DNA from: Chrysaora quinquecirrha
Taxonomy: Eukaryota > Cnidaria > Scyphozoa > Semaeostomeae > Pelagiidae
Direction: 5' to 3'
Length of the DNA: 64,000 nt
NCBI GenBank assembly: GCA_014526335.1
Contig: JACTAT010000060.1
Span: 2,935,203-2,999,202, forward strand
The notes beneath the pieces were generated by a model, which ran no database searches, was not told where the DNA came from, and worked only from the letters and a program-made list of their open reading frames with translations. The position numbers were made by a program, and so were the translations under genes. Positions 13,101 through 23,488 of this stretch are shown piece after piece (position 1 is the stretch's first letter; each line of letters opens with the position of its first letter).

Positions 13101-16100
13101 ATTTAAAAATCAGCTGAATCGAATGAATAGCAAACAAGAAAACACCTTAAATCACGAGGCCTCTCACAATGCTGCCGAAAATGATAATAGGTCTCTAAAA
13201 ATGAATCGTAGCAACGAGACAATAAAGCCACGCTTAGGGAGGCTTATTAAAAGCAGGACATTATCCGATAGTGCTACATTAACTGACGACGATATTAACT
13301 GTGCCGAGTCTGAAAGACGTGGTCGGCGTATAAAATATAAATCAATTGACAACGAAGAAGGTACAACTTACAATACACACCCTGTTACTTGTTCTACAAA
13401 ACACCCCTTGAACTCTTACGAAGCTTCAATGTCTCCAAGCTTATTAGTACGAACAGACAATGTCATTATGAACGGCAAAAGTAAATGCAGGAATCGAAAA
13501 TACGATTCAGAACTCAAAACGAGAATCAATAGTACTGCACTGTTACAACTGAAAGAGCCTACCCTGAATGGTAATGCTAGTTCTCATGTCAATCAGAACT
13601 GCGAATCGGATTATTCAAAAAAGCAAACTGTTAAAATCGAAGGGGCCAATTTTGCCGAAGAATCCAAGTTGCTGGATGATTCTTCCAATGACTCAGCTGC
13701 GAACTTGTCGAATTCAAGAGAGTCTGATTTCCCCGAGAGTAGTCTGCAGACTAATTGTGTATCCCTCTCGTTATCGACTTCCACTCAGGGCAAGGATGCC
13801 TTCACACAGAGACGAAACTTTTCAACTGGCAAAGAAAACTTCAACCTGACAATCTGCTCTGATTTTAACAAAACAGTACGAAGTATGCTCGAGGCAAGTC
13901 TGAGCTGTGTTGAGCTCTATAGAAATGGTATAACTTATGGTAATTCAACTTTCTACTGTGCAAGTAACTCGAATGATAACAAGAAAGGACGCAGCGTCAG
14001 CACGATCACTTCTCCATCGTCGCATCATCAGCCTTTGACTAAGAGTCTGTCGAATCCTAGTACTTCCTCCGTAAACAATGATGATAGTTCTGTTAATGCA
14101 GTTTTAAACGTTGCTGAATTTTATCAAGGTGAATTTGGAGGAAAAGTTTGTCATAAAGAAGCAGAAGGTTACTTCAAGGCCCGTTTGGGTAGTTTTGAAG
14201 TTACGAAATTTCCGTAAGTAAAAGCTTCGGTAGCCTTTTTATTGGCCAATATTTTTTCTACAGATATACAGTTGATCTCTTAGAACCACTCACTTTTCCA
14301 GAAGTCAAACCGATCTTTCCTTATTATAAAGTTGCATATTGCACAGGGTGTCTTTAAAGGGACCTTTAATGGGTGGCCATGTAACATAAGGAACGAAAAA
14401 CTATTGCTCAAAACAATAGGAGAGGAGGGGACTGGATGGACAAATACCCTTCTAGTAGTTGTGCTTAAAAAGGCCCTGATAAGGGAATATCAGGGTCAGT
14501 GGTTCATATGTTGTTGTTATTAAAGATGACCTTCCTAGTCAACGGGAGCAATGAACCTCTGGTAAATAAAGTTACGATTTAAAAAAAATTCATCAATATT
14601 TGATAGATTGTATCCAATTGATTTACCCCAAGTTGCTTATTTTTGATCTCGAGAAAAACCAAGTTTTCATATGCTCTTTATTGCTCTTTATATCAAACTC
14701 ACTATAATATTATTAAGTACTGTCAATTATACGTTGATTTGTCATGGGCATTGCTTAACTTTCTGATAATGTTATCATTAAACTAGAACACAAAAGCATA
14801 CATGGCAGAATAAAAACTCTTGCAATGGAAATACAATCGATACTCCGGCGTTAAACGTGAGAAAGCTGGTTGACAAAAAAAGACAACTTTCAAAAGCTAG
14901 AATTTTCGGATGGTCTGCAGGCATTGATTCGTTGCTGCTGGACAAAAGTAAGATACACAGTTATGTCTGAAATCCTTTTTTGACACTCGATATTTGAGTC
15001 GATAATTCTGTCTTGAACTTCTACCACGGGAAATTCTCCGGTTGGGATTCTGGAAAAGTATAAGAAAAGTGCTGTAATCACCGGTTCCCGTTTCATTAAG
15101 TCCTGTAGTTTTTTTCTTCTCTATAAGATAATTGCTCCCTCGTTTAGAGGAAGACGGCTTTTCTGACAGCTATTTAGAAATTAATTTTACAAACAAAAAA
15201 TCAAATTTAATAACATAGTTCATTTTTAGTTTTATTGTACAAGAGATAAGCCACACTTCACGGAAATGTGGAACCACCTGAACAATCCTGAGTGAATTTC
15301 AACAAAAAGTTTCAAAAAGAGCATGAATTTATTATTAGAAACTCGGTACTAATGGCAGGCATGCCCCATAATGTTAGCAACCTTTCATGTTTTACATTTC
15401 GGAAAAGACAGTAATGTCACTTTTTTCCACTTCTCTTAGAAAATTCCTTGTCTTAAATATGACAGTTTTGCTGTGTCTCTATGAAACTGAGCAACACTCA
15501 AAGCAAATTATCATGACAGTTGATATGCTACACTCCTAAATTTAGAATAAGTTTTCTGCCGAGCCTCAATATTCTTAGAAATTTTCCACACGCCTTTATG
15601 CGCGCTTTTTACGCGCGCTTGTACTAGAGGTAATAGGATAGTCTCTTCTCCGGAAGGCTAAATTTTATCCCTCCCTCTAGAATAAGCTCGCCCCTTGAAC
15701 GTCGATTTTTTTATATGCTTGTCGAATAATTACAGTACCCAGCTCTAAGAGAATTAACAAACCCAAAGCATTGAGAATTTTTGAAGTTTCTTGTGAATGG
15801 TTTGTTTGGAGTCGCAGACTTCGATAAAATTTGAAAATAAAGAAACAGACTATAAACTGTGAATTTAAAAGTTTAAATGGTTTGTATTTATGTTTGTATT
15901 TTCTTTCGTAGATGGCATCAAGGTCTTTCAGATTTTTCTGAGATTAGAATACAGTGAAGAAAATCTTCTTTTCTGGCTTGCCTGTGAAAGTTTCAAGTCT
16001 TTAAGCTCATCTAAAATAGTCAAAGAAGCATTGAAAATTTACAGATCATACATCGAGGCAAATTCAGCTAAAGAGGTATTATTATGGCAAATCATTAGCT

Positions 16101-17276
16101 TTAAGCTTTCTTGTCTATTGATTGCTTGAGTTACTAAACTACCCTCTTGTTATTAAGTGTAGTGATCATTGAATAATCAGGGAATTTTCCAAAAACTCTT
16201 GCACTTAGGGGCTCGGAATAAAGGGGAAGATTGGGTCTTTTCTGATTTGTAATACAGTAAAGCGCCGCAAAAACGAAACCGGATTTCTTATCAAGAGTAT
16301 TGTCTAAGTATAATAGACTATTGTTTTATCTGTTGTCTTTATCAAAAATCAGCCTAAAGTTTCATAAATGCCCGTTTCTTATTTACTGTAGTAGAGGGAT
16401 TGAGAAACAATTTATTTACACAAAATTAAAGAACATGAAGACGAGCCTAGCCTAAATGCAATTTGCTTTTCTACCTGTATTTTGAAAAATTTTCTCTGTT
16501 CTTAGAATAGAGGTCATCCACCAAGAAGGGTTGAACTGGCCTTCCTATTTCCCTGATATTGATATTAGAGGGTGATATTCACCGGGGTTTAAAATTGACA
16601 AATAGAAATTAGAGAGGGGTATTTGATACCAGATAGTACACTTTGTTATCAACTAAAACCAGTATTCACATCCATGCGTTACCAAGCCAATTATCGCTGC
16701 ATGATATTCAGCAACAAATAAATTATGCTGTTGGCCTGTTGTTCACAGTATGAAGGTCTTCCTTCGGAATCTAATGTTATTTCTCAGGTAACCCCTCTTC
16801 AACAACTTGCCTTTTTCCCGTTTCGAAGCAAGTTATTATTAGGGTTTGCTACGATGCGTATTTAATAACTGTTTTTTGATACGGTGTTCAAACATATGCT
16901 TGTTGGGACTAGAGCTTTCTTTTAACAATGGCTAGATCAGTGCTGGAAAATTTTTCAAGCGCAGCTTCATGCACGTACGTCATGCTTCGGCCTGAATATT
17001 TTCCAACATTGACCTTGCAATCTTTCAATAACAGCATAGTCTTAAATTCATTAAGATTGTTTCTTTGCACACAGTTGTTGACTTTCATTTGTATACTTGC
17101 TTTTCCAAATTCAGGTGAATCTTGACCATGAAACACGCGTCAAGATCAAGGAAGCAATCAAGAATCCAAATAAAAATATGTTTGATCAAGCACAGAAAAG
17201 GATTAAATATCTAATGGCACAGGACTCGTACCCAAGGTTTATAAAATCATCGATGTACCAAGGCATGATGGAATAG
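7134..17276 (+). CDS. RGS-domain protein with N-terminal DH (RhoGEF)-like region, 12 exons
   Basis: Exons: 7134-7241, 8158-8220, 8855-8938, 9256-9375, 9875-9955, 10317-10379, 10643-10736, 11283-11338, 12250-14213, 14787-14947, 15912-16075, 17115-17276. All junctions are GT-AG with matching phase, giving 3,120 nt and 1,039 residues from Met7134; the true start may lie in exons upstream. Residues 1-220 are helical and resemble a DH fold; about 224-880 are disordered; the last ~120 form a canonical RGS domain, which stimulates GTP hydrolysis on G-alpha subunits. No PH, PDZ, GoLoco or DEP domain was seen. A membrane-proximal signalling role is inferred. AATAAA signals lie at 17,750 and 17,851. 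The gene is tail to tail with RABGEF1. Confidence 0.9.
8158..11338 (+). other. DH (RhoGEF)-like helical region, exons 2-8
   Basis: Exon 2 encodes RISELMQLEEEYIVEIDRII, matching the first DH helix pattern (R..I.EL...E..YV..L..I). Exons 7-8 encode FLRLQVCLKHVLSCTPRKHP then DHHPLREIVQVLNKVN, resembling the last conserved DH block, in which a leucine-rich helix is followed by HTP..HPD...L. Most of these exons begin and end at phase 0. The usual Q-R-x-x-R-Y lead-in to the last block is eroded, so the region may be a divergent or inactive GEF fold. This is pattern matching by eye, not a profile hit. Confidence 0.5.
12250..14213 (+). other. Giant exon encoding a disordered Ser/Asn/Lys-rich linker
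   Basis: This single exon of 1,964 bases is about 63% of the recovered coding sequence. It is open from the AG acceptor at 12249 to the GTAAGT donor at 14214. The protein is rich in Ser, Asn, Lys and Glu, with basic-Ser motifs that look like kinase sites (RRYSWD, RSMSF, SRTLSDS) and no predicted fold. Its C-terminal end (AEFYQGEFGGKVC) leads toward the RGS domain. An ATG is not needed here because the frame continues from exon 8. Confidence 0.9.
14787..17276 (+). other. RGS domain, exons 10-12
   Basis: The three exons encode FGWSAGIDSLLLDKNGIKVF, then LRLEYSEENLLFWLACESFK, then KEVNLDHETR and QDSYPRFIKSSMY before the stop. Residues known in RGS4 to contact G-alpha are retained: the E-E-N loop, the Asn of EVNLD, and the Asp and Arg of DSYxRF. 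GAP activity on Gi/Gq-type subunits is therefore plausible. The protein ends 11 residues after DSYPRF, so RGS is the extreme C-terminus as in the R4 subfamily. The 14787 acceptor has a weak pyrimidine tract but the phase is exact. Confidence 0.92.
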
Positions 17277-18137
17277 TTATTAGCACACTAGACGTACGTT
17301 ATTTTAAAAATTATGTGTGGAAATTCTTGAGAGTTAAATTGCCTTTGCTTGCCTCTCCAAGGTATACAGACTATATCCATTTGAATTTAACAAAAAATAA
17401 TACTTCTGCTCTTATATAAGGATTTCTTCTTTTAAGAAAAGAAGCACTTTGTTATCGTAATGCAAAATATGTGATAGAGCACTATCTTATTCTGAATATT
17501 TTGTGACGGGAAATAACCTTATGAAATACAAAGGGTCACCTTAACACGAATATTCCTTGAACTGATTGAAGTAATGCAGCGATGTTCAGTGGCTCTGTCT
17601 GAAGAAAGAGTAAGCCTTGAGTTTTTAAGATTTGTAAAATTTTTAGGACAATGGTGTTTGCAATCTCCTGGTAAAACTAACAAAGCAGAATGTTTTAACA
17701 ATTTGACAATGTAACTTTATCAACATTTTTGATAACTTTATATCAAATTAATAAATTTTTGAGCAATAGGCAATTTTCATGTTTATTTAGATACCTTTCG
17801 TGTGCCACCTATCGTTATTTATATTGTTGTTGATAGGAAGTTTTTATTGAAATAAATATTTGCTATTTAAACTGAATTTTATGTTATAATGTTTTGAAAT
17901 TTTTAGAATTGAATTTTTAAATTGAATTGAGCTTTATAATATTGAAATTGAAATAACCAATCAGTTACCAAACACCCTGTAAATATCTATCTTGAATGCT
18001 CATAAACAATTAATTGCATTTGTGTTTTACATTGATTTTTTTCTCAAGAGTTTTCCACCATGCTCTGTCAAGTAATTTTTACTACTGACGTACTAAGCTG
18101 GCTCCCCCGTGGTAATGTCTTTGCAGTAGAGTGGAAG
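17277..18137 (+). other. 3' flank of the DH/RGS gene
   Basis: AT-rich; contains AATAAA polyadenylation signals at 17,750-17,755 and 17,851-17,856. No further gene was seen before the minisatellite. Confidence 0.6.
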
Positions 18138-18546
18138 CAGTGCAGTACAGTGGAGGGATAACATCAGCACGGCGGGGGGATAACATCAGTACAGTGAAGG
18201 GATAACATTAGGAACTCTGGAGGGATAACATTGAGTACAGTGGAGGCTGTTCAGTACAGCGGAGGGATAACATCAGTACAGTGGAGGCTGTTCAGTACTG
18301 TGGAGGGATAACATCAGTACATTGGAGGCTATTCAGTACTGTGGAGGGATAACATCAGTACAGTGGGGGGCATAACATCAGTATACGGTGGGGGGGATAA
18401 CATCAGTACAGTGGAGATTGTTCAGTACGGTGGAGGGATAACATTAAGAACAGTGGAGGCTGTTCAGTACGGTGGAGAGATAACATTAGAACAGTGGAGG
18501 GATGAAATGATGCTTGTTGGGGGATAACATCAGTACAGTGGAGGTG
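18138..18546. repeat. GGAGG/CAGTACAGT minisatellite (left block)
   Basis: Two alternating subunits, GGAGGGATAACATCAGTACA and GGAGGCTGTTCAGTACTGT, repeat with degeneracy for about 410 bases, giving a higher-order unit near 41-43 bases. A short continuation of the same array appears at 20,679-20,731, on the far side of the transposon debris. Confidence 0.9.
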
Positions 18547-18599
18547 TAGTGAATTGGACATTCTTTAGTTTAGGCCCTTCCTGATCGGCTTTCTCGAAA

Positions 18600-19200
18600 A
18601 TAGTGAACGGGGAATGGGGAACGGGGAACGGGGAATGGAGAGTTGGGAATGGGAAATTTGAACTTGACTCTTTTTCTTAACCGGCAAAACAAGTTTCGAA
18701 CATTCTATGTTCATCTTCAGTTGCAATATACGAATAAGCTAATCAAGAAAATTACAGGAGTTAAATAGAGCTATAAAATATTAGGTACTTAACTTAATAA
18801 CAAACATGAGGTAGCTAAATAATTAAGAAATCGGTAACATTAAAGGTAGATAAAGCGTACAAATGGGAATAAGTTAATACAAACCGAAAAAAAAAAACTA
18901 ATGAACAAGAAAGATTCAGCTTGTAATGATAAAGTTGTTTATTGAGTGTGGGTTTCACCCAAGAGATATGCAGTGCTTCCTTGATCTTAAGGGTAAAAGA
19001 GCTATTAACACTATCAAGAATGGAGAAACTTTCTTCAGAGCAAAGAGCGCGGCAAGAAGGGGACTCATTTAAGTGTTTAAAAATATGGGAGTTTTTGTCC
19101 GTGATCAAATGCTCTCGAATTCGTGTTGAAAGACTTTTTAAGATTTTTTAAGAACAATGGTGTTGCCAGTATGGCCAAACAACAGGCGTTTCGACATCTT
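18600..19200 (-). mobile_element. Penelope-like element, 3' fragment with GIY-YIG remains
   Basis: On the minus strand a decayed frame reads SLSTRIREHLITDKNSHIFK, then CRALCSEESFSILDS and LKIKEALHISWVKPTLNKQL, and finally a stop. These match the GIY-YIG endonuclease tail of Penelope-like elements (TRxxEH, FxIxD, KEAxHIxWxKPxLN). Upstream, FGHTGNT in another frame fits the YVGxT motif. The non-coding tail has the usual short hairpin (GAAGATGAACATAGAATGTT). The reverse transcriptase part is gone. A small GGGGAACGGGGAA array lies at 18,605-18,640. Confidence 0.75.
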
Positions 19201-19356
19201 AAGAATCGTTCGATATCACCAATATCGCTCCTTAGATGTAATTCATTAAGCTTAAAACCCTCAAAATATCACATATCAATTAACATAAGAAACACAGCGG
19301 AGCAACTATCTCGATTAATATTAAAAAGCTGTAGAGTCGACTTCTCGATTGTCATT

Positions 19357-20382
19357 CTATGCATAAAGGTAACTAATGTTGAGACCATCCGAATTCATTA
19401 TGAAGCCTCTGAAGGTGGTCCTGACTGAGAAGTGGGATAAACTCTCTGGGAACAATGAGCATGCCAGGTACAAGGTTGGGATATCATTATTACTGCCATA
19501 CTGTCCAAGATCGAACAAAGTAAAGCAGTAGTTGGCATCGCAAATTGCAAGAAGAACGATGCTGTAAAAACCTTTATATTTATAATACAGGGTACCAGTA
19601 AGCTTGGGACACTCTATCCTAATGTGTTTGCCATCAATAGCACCCACAACGTGAGGCATGTTCCACGTTTCTTCAAAAGTACTGGCAATTTGAAGCCAGT
19701 CTTCACTTGATGTTTGGGCTGACAGGTAATTGTTTTTGAGTGCATTGTATATGGCTTCGCAGGTTTCAGAAATTACGTTGCTTGTAGTAGACTTTCCTAC
19801 TCGAAAAGAGTAACTCAAAGATTGCTGTGAATCACCAGTTGCTAGAAATCTTAGGGTCATAGCAAGTCGCTCTTCAGTGGAGATTGCTTTTCTCATCTTG
19901 GTGTTGGATTTTTTTATAAGAGGCCCAACAAGTGACAATAAATGTTCCAACCTTTCAGGAGACATTCTGAAATATCTACAAATAAGCATAATTTAGTTAA
20001 ACTGAGTAATGTGTTATATTTTCATAAATCAGAAATGTTCATATTTTTTACTTCTGGAGCAATGCTAGGCAAAGGCTGAAGCTAAACAAATAACTTTGAA
20101 AGGACAAAGTTGCTTTTTCATTGAAGGAAATTCCTCATGAAGAACGGAAAATGAAAAATCAAGCATAAACAAAAAAACCTATCTGAAAAAGTATTCTCTA
20201 TCACCAAGCCTCAACTCTTGAACAAGACGGTGATACTCCCCCAGCTCCAGCCTTTTGGTGTAAATCACTCGTACCCAAAACCTACACTCTCTTTGCAACT
20301 TCGTCTTAACTTTCCGTTTTCTGCGAATTCTTCGCAATATTATGAGTAAAGGCAACTTTTTTTTAAAAAGTGTGTCATCCAT
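19357..20382 (-). pseudogene. HARBI1-like (PIF/Harbinger) transposase, truncated
   Basis: First exon 20382-20183 encodes MDDTLF followed by RECRFWVR and GEYHRLVQELRLGDREYFFR. Second exon begins at 19975 and encodes YFRMSPERLEHLLSLVGPLI, the Asp-containing block VVGAIDGKHIRIECP, and the second catalytic region DLGQYGSNND. The homology stops near 19,483, so the third block with the catalytic Glu (VIENAFG in relatives) is absent and the reading frame runs into sequence next to the Penelope fragment. The expected donor after the first exon is AT rather than GT. The copy is therefore dead. The accessory Myb-like gene of the family was not seen. Confidence 0.88.
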
Positions 20383-20508
20383 CTTGAAAACTGAGGAAAG
20401 AAAAGCGCGCGAAAAATATGGCAAAGCGCACCAAATAAAAGAACACGTCAAAGAAAAGCTGTAGTGTAAATGTGTGCGATGATTTTTAATTTTCTTGACG
20501 CGTTTCTG

Positions 20509-20642
20509 ACGCATTTTCTTATCGCATTTCTAACGCGTTTTTAACGTGTTTTCCGTCTAGTGGGAACCAAGCTTAAACGCATTTTCTTATCGCATTTCTA
20601 ACTCGTTTTAAACGCACTTTTTGTTAGTGGGAACCGAGCTTT
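20509..20642. repeat. 68-bp tandem duplication carrying a Harbinger terminus
   Basis: Two copies with period 68 start at 20509 and 20577, each running from ACGCATTTTCTTATCGCATT to TAGTGGGAACC(A/G)AGCT. Each ends with the likely Harbinger terminus (AGCTxGGTTCCCACTA on the opposite strand), followed by a TAA-type target. Confidence 0.8.
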
Positions 20643-20678
20643 AAGTGAACATTTATCTCACAGTCGCAATGTTCCTAA

Positions 20679-20731
20679 AGAGGCTATTCAGCACTGTTGA
20701 GGGATATCATCAGTACAGTGGAGGTTATAGC
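20679..20731. repeat. GGAGG minisatellite (right block)
   Basis: AGGCTATTCAGCACTGTTGA followed by GGGATATCATCAGTACAGTG repeats the units of the 18,138-18,546 array. The two blocks look like one array opened by inserted transposons. Confidence 0.8.
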
Positions 20732-21480
20732 GCCATCTTCCTGCTTTTAGAAGGCTATTTTGTTGTGTCAAAGTAGTGAAGGAGGGACAGGGAGGAGGTC
20801 TTTCCTTCTTACTTGTCTGAACTTATGCCAAGCAAAACATAAATGGACGAAGTAATTAAATCATTTTTGCTTCAAGATACTTTAAAGAGAGGCAGTGGCC
20901 AGAAAGTTCCTTTTATTATTTAGAAAATTTGAAAGCTAAAAGAGATTTGAAGAAGTTGAAATAAGATGGACATCGTTTCAAAAAAGATCGTAAGGATGGA
21001 GAAGAATTCAGGCTAGCCTTCAACAAAATGCATCGTTTACCTTCCGTTTGTAAACGGCAAGTGCTTGGTTAGGATTGCTTAAACCCTAATCCTACCGGGC
21101 ATTTTTATCTCAAATAGCCGCCCCTCCAGACTTTGCTTTCCTGTAGAGCAAGAGCAATGTAACCTGGCACAGGCATGGGCCAATGTACCAGGAGTAATGT
21201 TGGTAAATTGGGCGTCTCCCACTTCTATTATGACGTCGTTATGATATCATAATCAAAACATGCTATCAACGTCGCCAAAATCGACCTTTCTTAATATCAA
21301 TAAAAATCCAGAGCTTTCTTTACATTTTGTTGCTAGTAACTATTCTCTATTACCTTGCAAAGAATCAGTCAATTCTGATAAGATTTTCAGGTAAAAATAG
21401 GCATTTATATGTGGTTTCCAAGGCAATTTCACGTGACCCATTGTTATTATTATGGGGATTTTCTTTATCACATTTGTAGC
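20732..21480. other. Intergenic, nothing recognised
   Basis: No gene or element supported. Direct AACCCTAATCCTA-like and generic AT-rich sequence only. Confidence 0.5.
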
Positions 21481-21481
21481 T

Positions 21482-21949
21482 TATACATACACGCAGTTTT
21501 CTTATAAGCAACCGCTTATAAGCAACCAAGATGTAGAAGGCCTAAAATTTTAAGCAACGTAAAGTACCAGAGGAAAAAAACCTAAGCAACTAATTAATTT
21601 CGTGATGAATCATATCACTGCAAAAAATCGAAGATTAATCAACATAGAAGCCATTTCCATTAATTTGTCGTCAAAACTCGCATATCCACGGAGTGTTTCT
21701 CGTTAAGTGAGACATTTCGTTGAGGGTTTTCCGTTTCACTTTCAATGCAAAGTCTCTAATGGTAACAATATCAGCAGGGAGAAATGATTCCAGTCATTTT
21801 ATGTGCAATGTTAGAATTTGCTCAGTTAAAATTAAGCAACTACTAAGCAACTTTAGCTACTAAAAGGAGGCCAAAAAGGTCTAAAAATAAGCAACTTTTT
21901 GAACTAGGGCCAAGCGAGGTTGCTTATAAAAAAACTGTGTGTGTATAGT
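21482..21949. mobile_element. MITE with CAGTTTTxTTATAAGCAACC termini
   Basis: The left end (ACATACACGCAGTTTTCTTA then TAAGCAACC) is the inverted complement of the right end (GGTTGCTTATAAAAAAACTG then TGTGTGTAT) with few mismatches. The element is about 468 bases long. The interior repeats AAGCAAC many times in the same direction. No protein was seen and the target duplication is not clear. Confidence 0.65.
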
Positions 21950-22967
21950 TTTAAAGTCAGTCTGGTTTGGAAGCTTACATCCACCAAACAACATAACAGT
22001 TTTAAGAAAGACTTGAGGGGGGTCCACCCCCCCGGTAGTGTAGCAAGACAGCATGAGTCTCGGCATGAGTAATTACAACCTCTCTATCGTGTTAAATGTA
22101 ATGTATGAACTTTCTCTCTTTCTTTCGTTCGTTTGTTCTCTCCGTAATTATTTCCGTTAGTAAGTGTATATACGTTGTATGTAATGTAAATTCTAGTCAG
22201 TCTTGAATTACGATAATGTCACAAACTGTCGTATTCCTGGCTCCGTGTCTTCACACGTAAAACAGAAGTCTCCATCGATCCCTATTACACTAGGATTAGG
22301 GTTTTAAACAAGCCCGCGTTGAGGAATCTAAGAGGTCTGACAATTGTTAGCTTTGTATTGCCTAATATGTTTCTTGGGATTTACGGCGAAGAGAAGTTTG
22401 AAGGTAATGTTATCGTCGATTTTTTATGACCGTGCCGAAGTTGCCAGAATTGCCTTGTCACACTCGCGTAAGATCGAGAAATTAGAGGGATTTTTCTCTC
22501 TGACAAACACATTCAATGTCAAAAGGTAGTGTATAGGTTATTTTAGATCGAAAATTAATACTTGCAAAAAAGGAAAATAAAATTTCTAAAGCATATAGGT
22601 ATATATTGAATTTATCCAAAGTACTGTAATTTCCCTTTTTTCAAAACGAAGGTTGCTAGGCCTGTTTACTTTTTTGGCCATTTGTTTGTTTTCAGACCAG
22701 CCAAACTCTTAATATTGAAAGGTAGAAAGCTAAAATTAGAATATAGTTGCTTTCAAATCACACCAAATCTAACTTTGTGGGCCAAAAATTCATATCGATT
22801 TCGCGAGTTACTTGAAGTTCTGTTAAGAGTAGGTCAATCTTTGTTCAAAGGTCAGGTATTCCTTTATAGTTCTTTACAGTAAATAAATAACTAGGGGCTA
22901 ACAAATACCCCTTAAAGGTTGCTATTGACTTATTGCGATGACACGACGGGGAATGGCGGAACGCTAC

Positions 22968-23372
22968 AGGGCCTGTTTACATGGAGGCAGGCCAGCCCGG
23001 TTAGGCGAGCTGGCTCGGCCAAGCGAGATCTGACAGAACAATAAATTCTTTTGTTTGTGAATCTTGCGTTTACATGAACAATCACCCAGCCCGGTGAGGC
23101 GAGATCCGTGATCAAAGGACGCGGATCTCACCTGGCCAAGATCTGCGGGAACAAAAGAATCTTTTGTTTGTTCACTTTGCGTTTATATGGAGAGCAGGCC
23201 AGCCGGGGCAGGCGAGGTGAAATCCTGACAGGAAAGAATGGAAAAGTGTTAATAAGCAAGGCTAGCTCGGCTAACCGGGCTGGAAAATTTATCCATGTAA
23301 ACACTCTGAAAAAGGATCTCGCCTAACCGAGCTGGCTCGCTGGGCTTACGAGCCTCCATGTAAACAGGCCCT
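22968..23372. mobile_element. Harbinger-type MITE with AGGGCCTGTTTACATGGAGG termini
   Basis: A perfect terminal inverted repeat of about 20 bases (AGGGCCTGTTTACATGGAGG and its complement) bounds 405 bases. Inside, blocks around CCAGCCCGGTGAGGCGAGAT and TTTTGTTTGTTCACTTTGCG recur in both directions, so it folds on itself. No coding capacity. Target duplication is ambiguous (TACA and TAAA flank the GGGCC ends). Confidence 0.85.
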
Positions 23373-23488
23373 AAATCAACGCGACATCAAAAAAATAATT
23401 TCAACTCTTCATTTTCTACTGATTTTCAAGAAGCGTCTAGACAATTGTTTTACGTTGATGTCACTCTAGGAAATTTGCATATATATTT

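Noticed and set aside
18138..18546. CRISPR-like array
   Set aside because: Units are uneven and degenerate with no unique spacers, in a eukaryotic intron-rich context. It is a minisatellite.
20181..20183. AT-AC (U12-type) intron in the Harbinger transposase
   Set aside because: The donor is ATAGGT, not the ATATCC consensus, and the acceptor is AG. A mutated GT donor is simpler.
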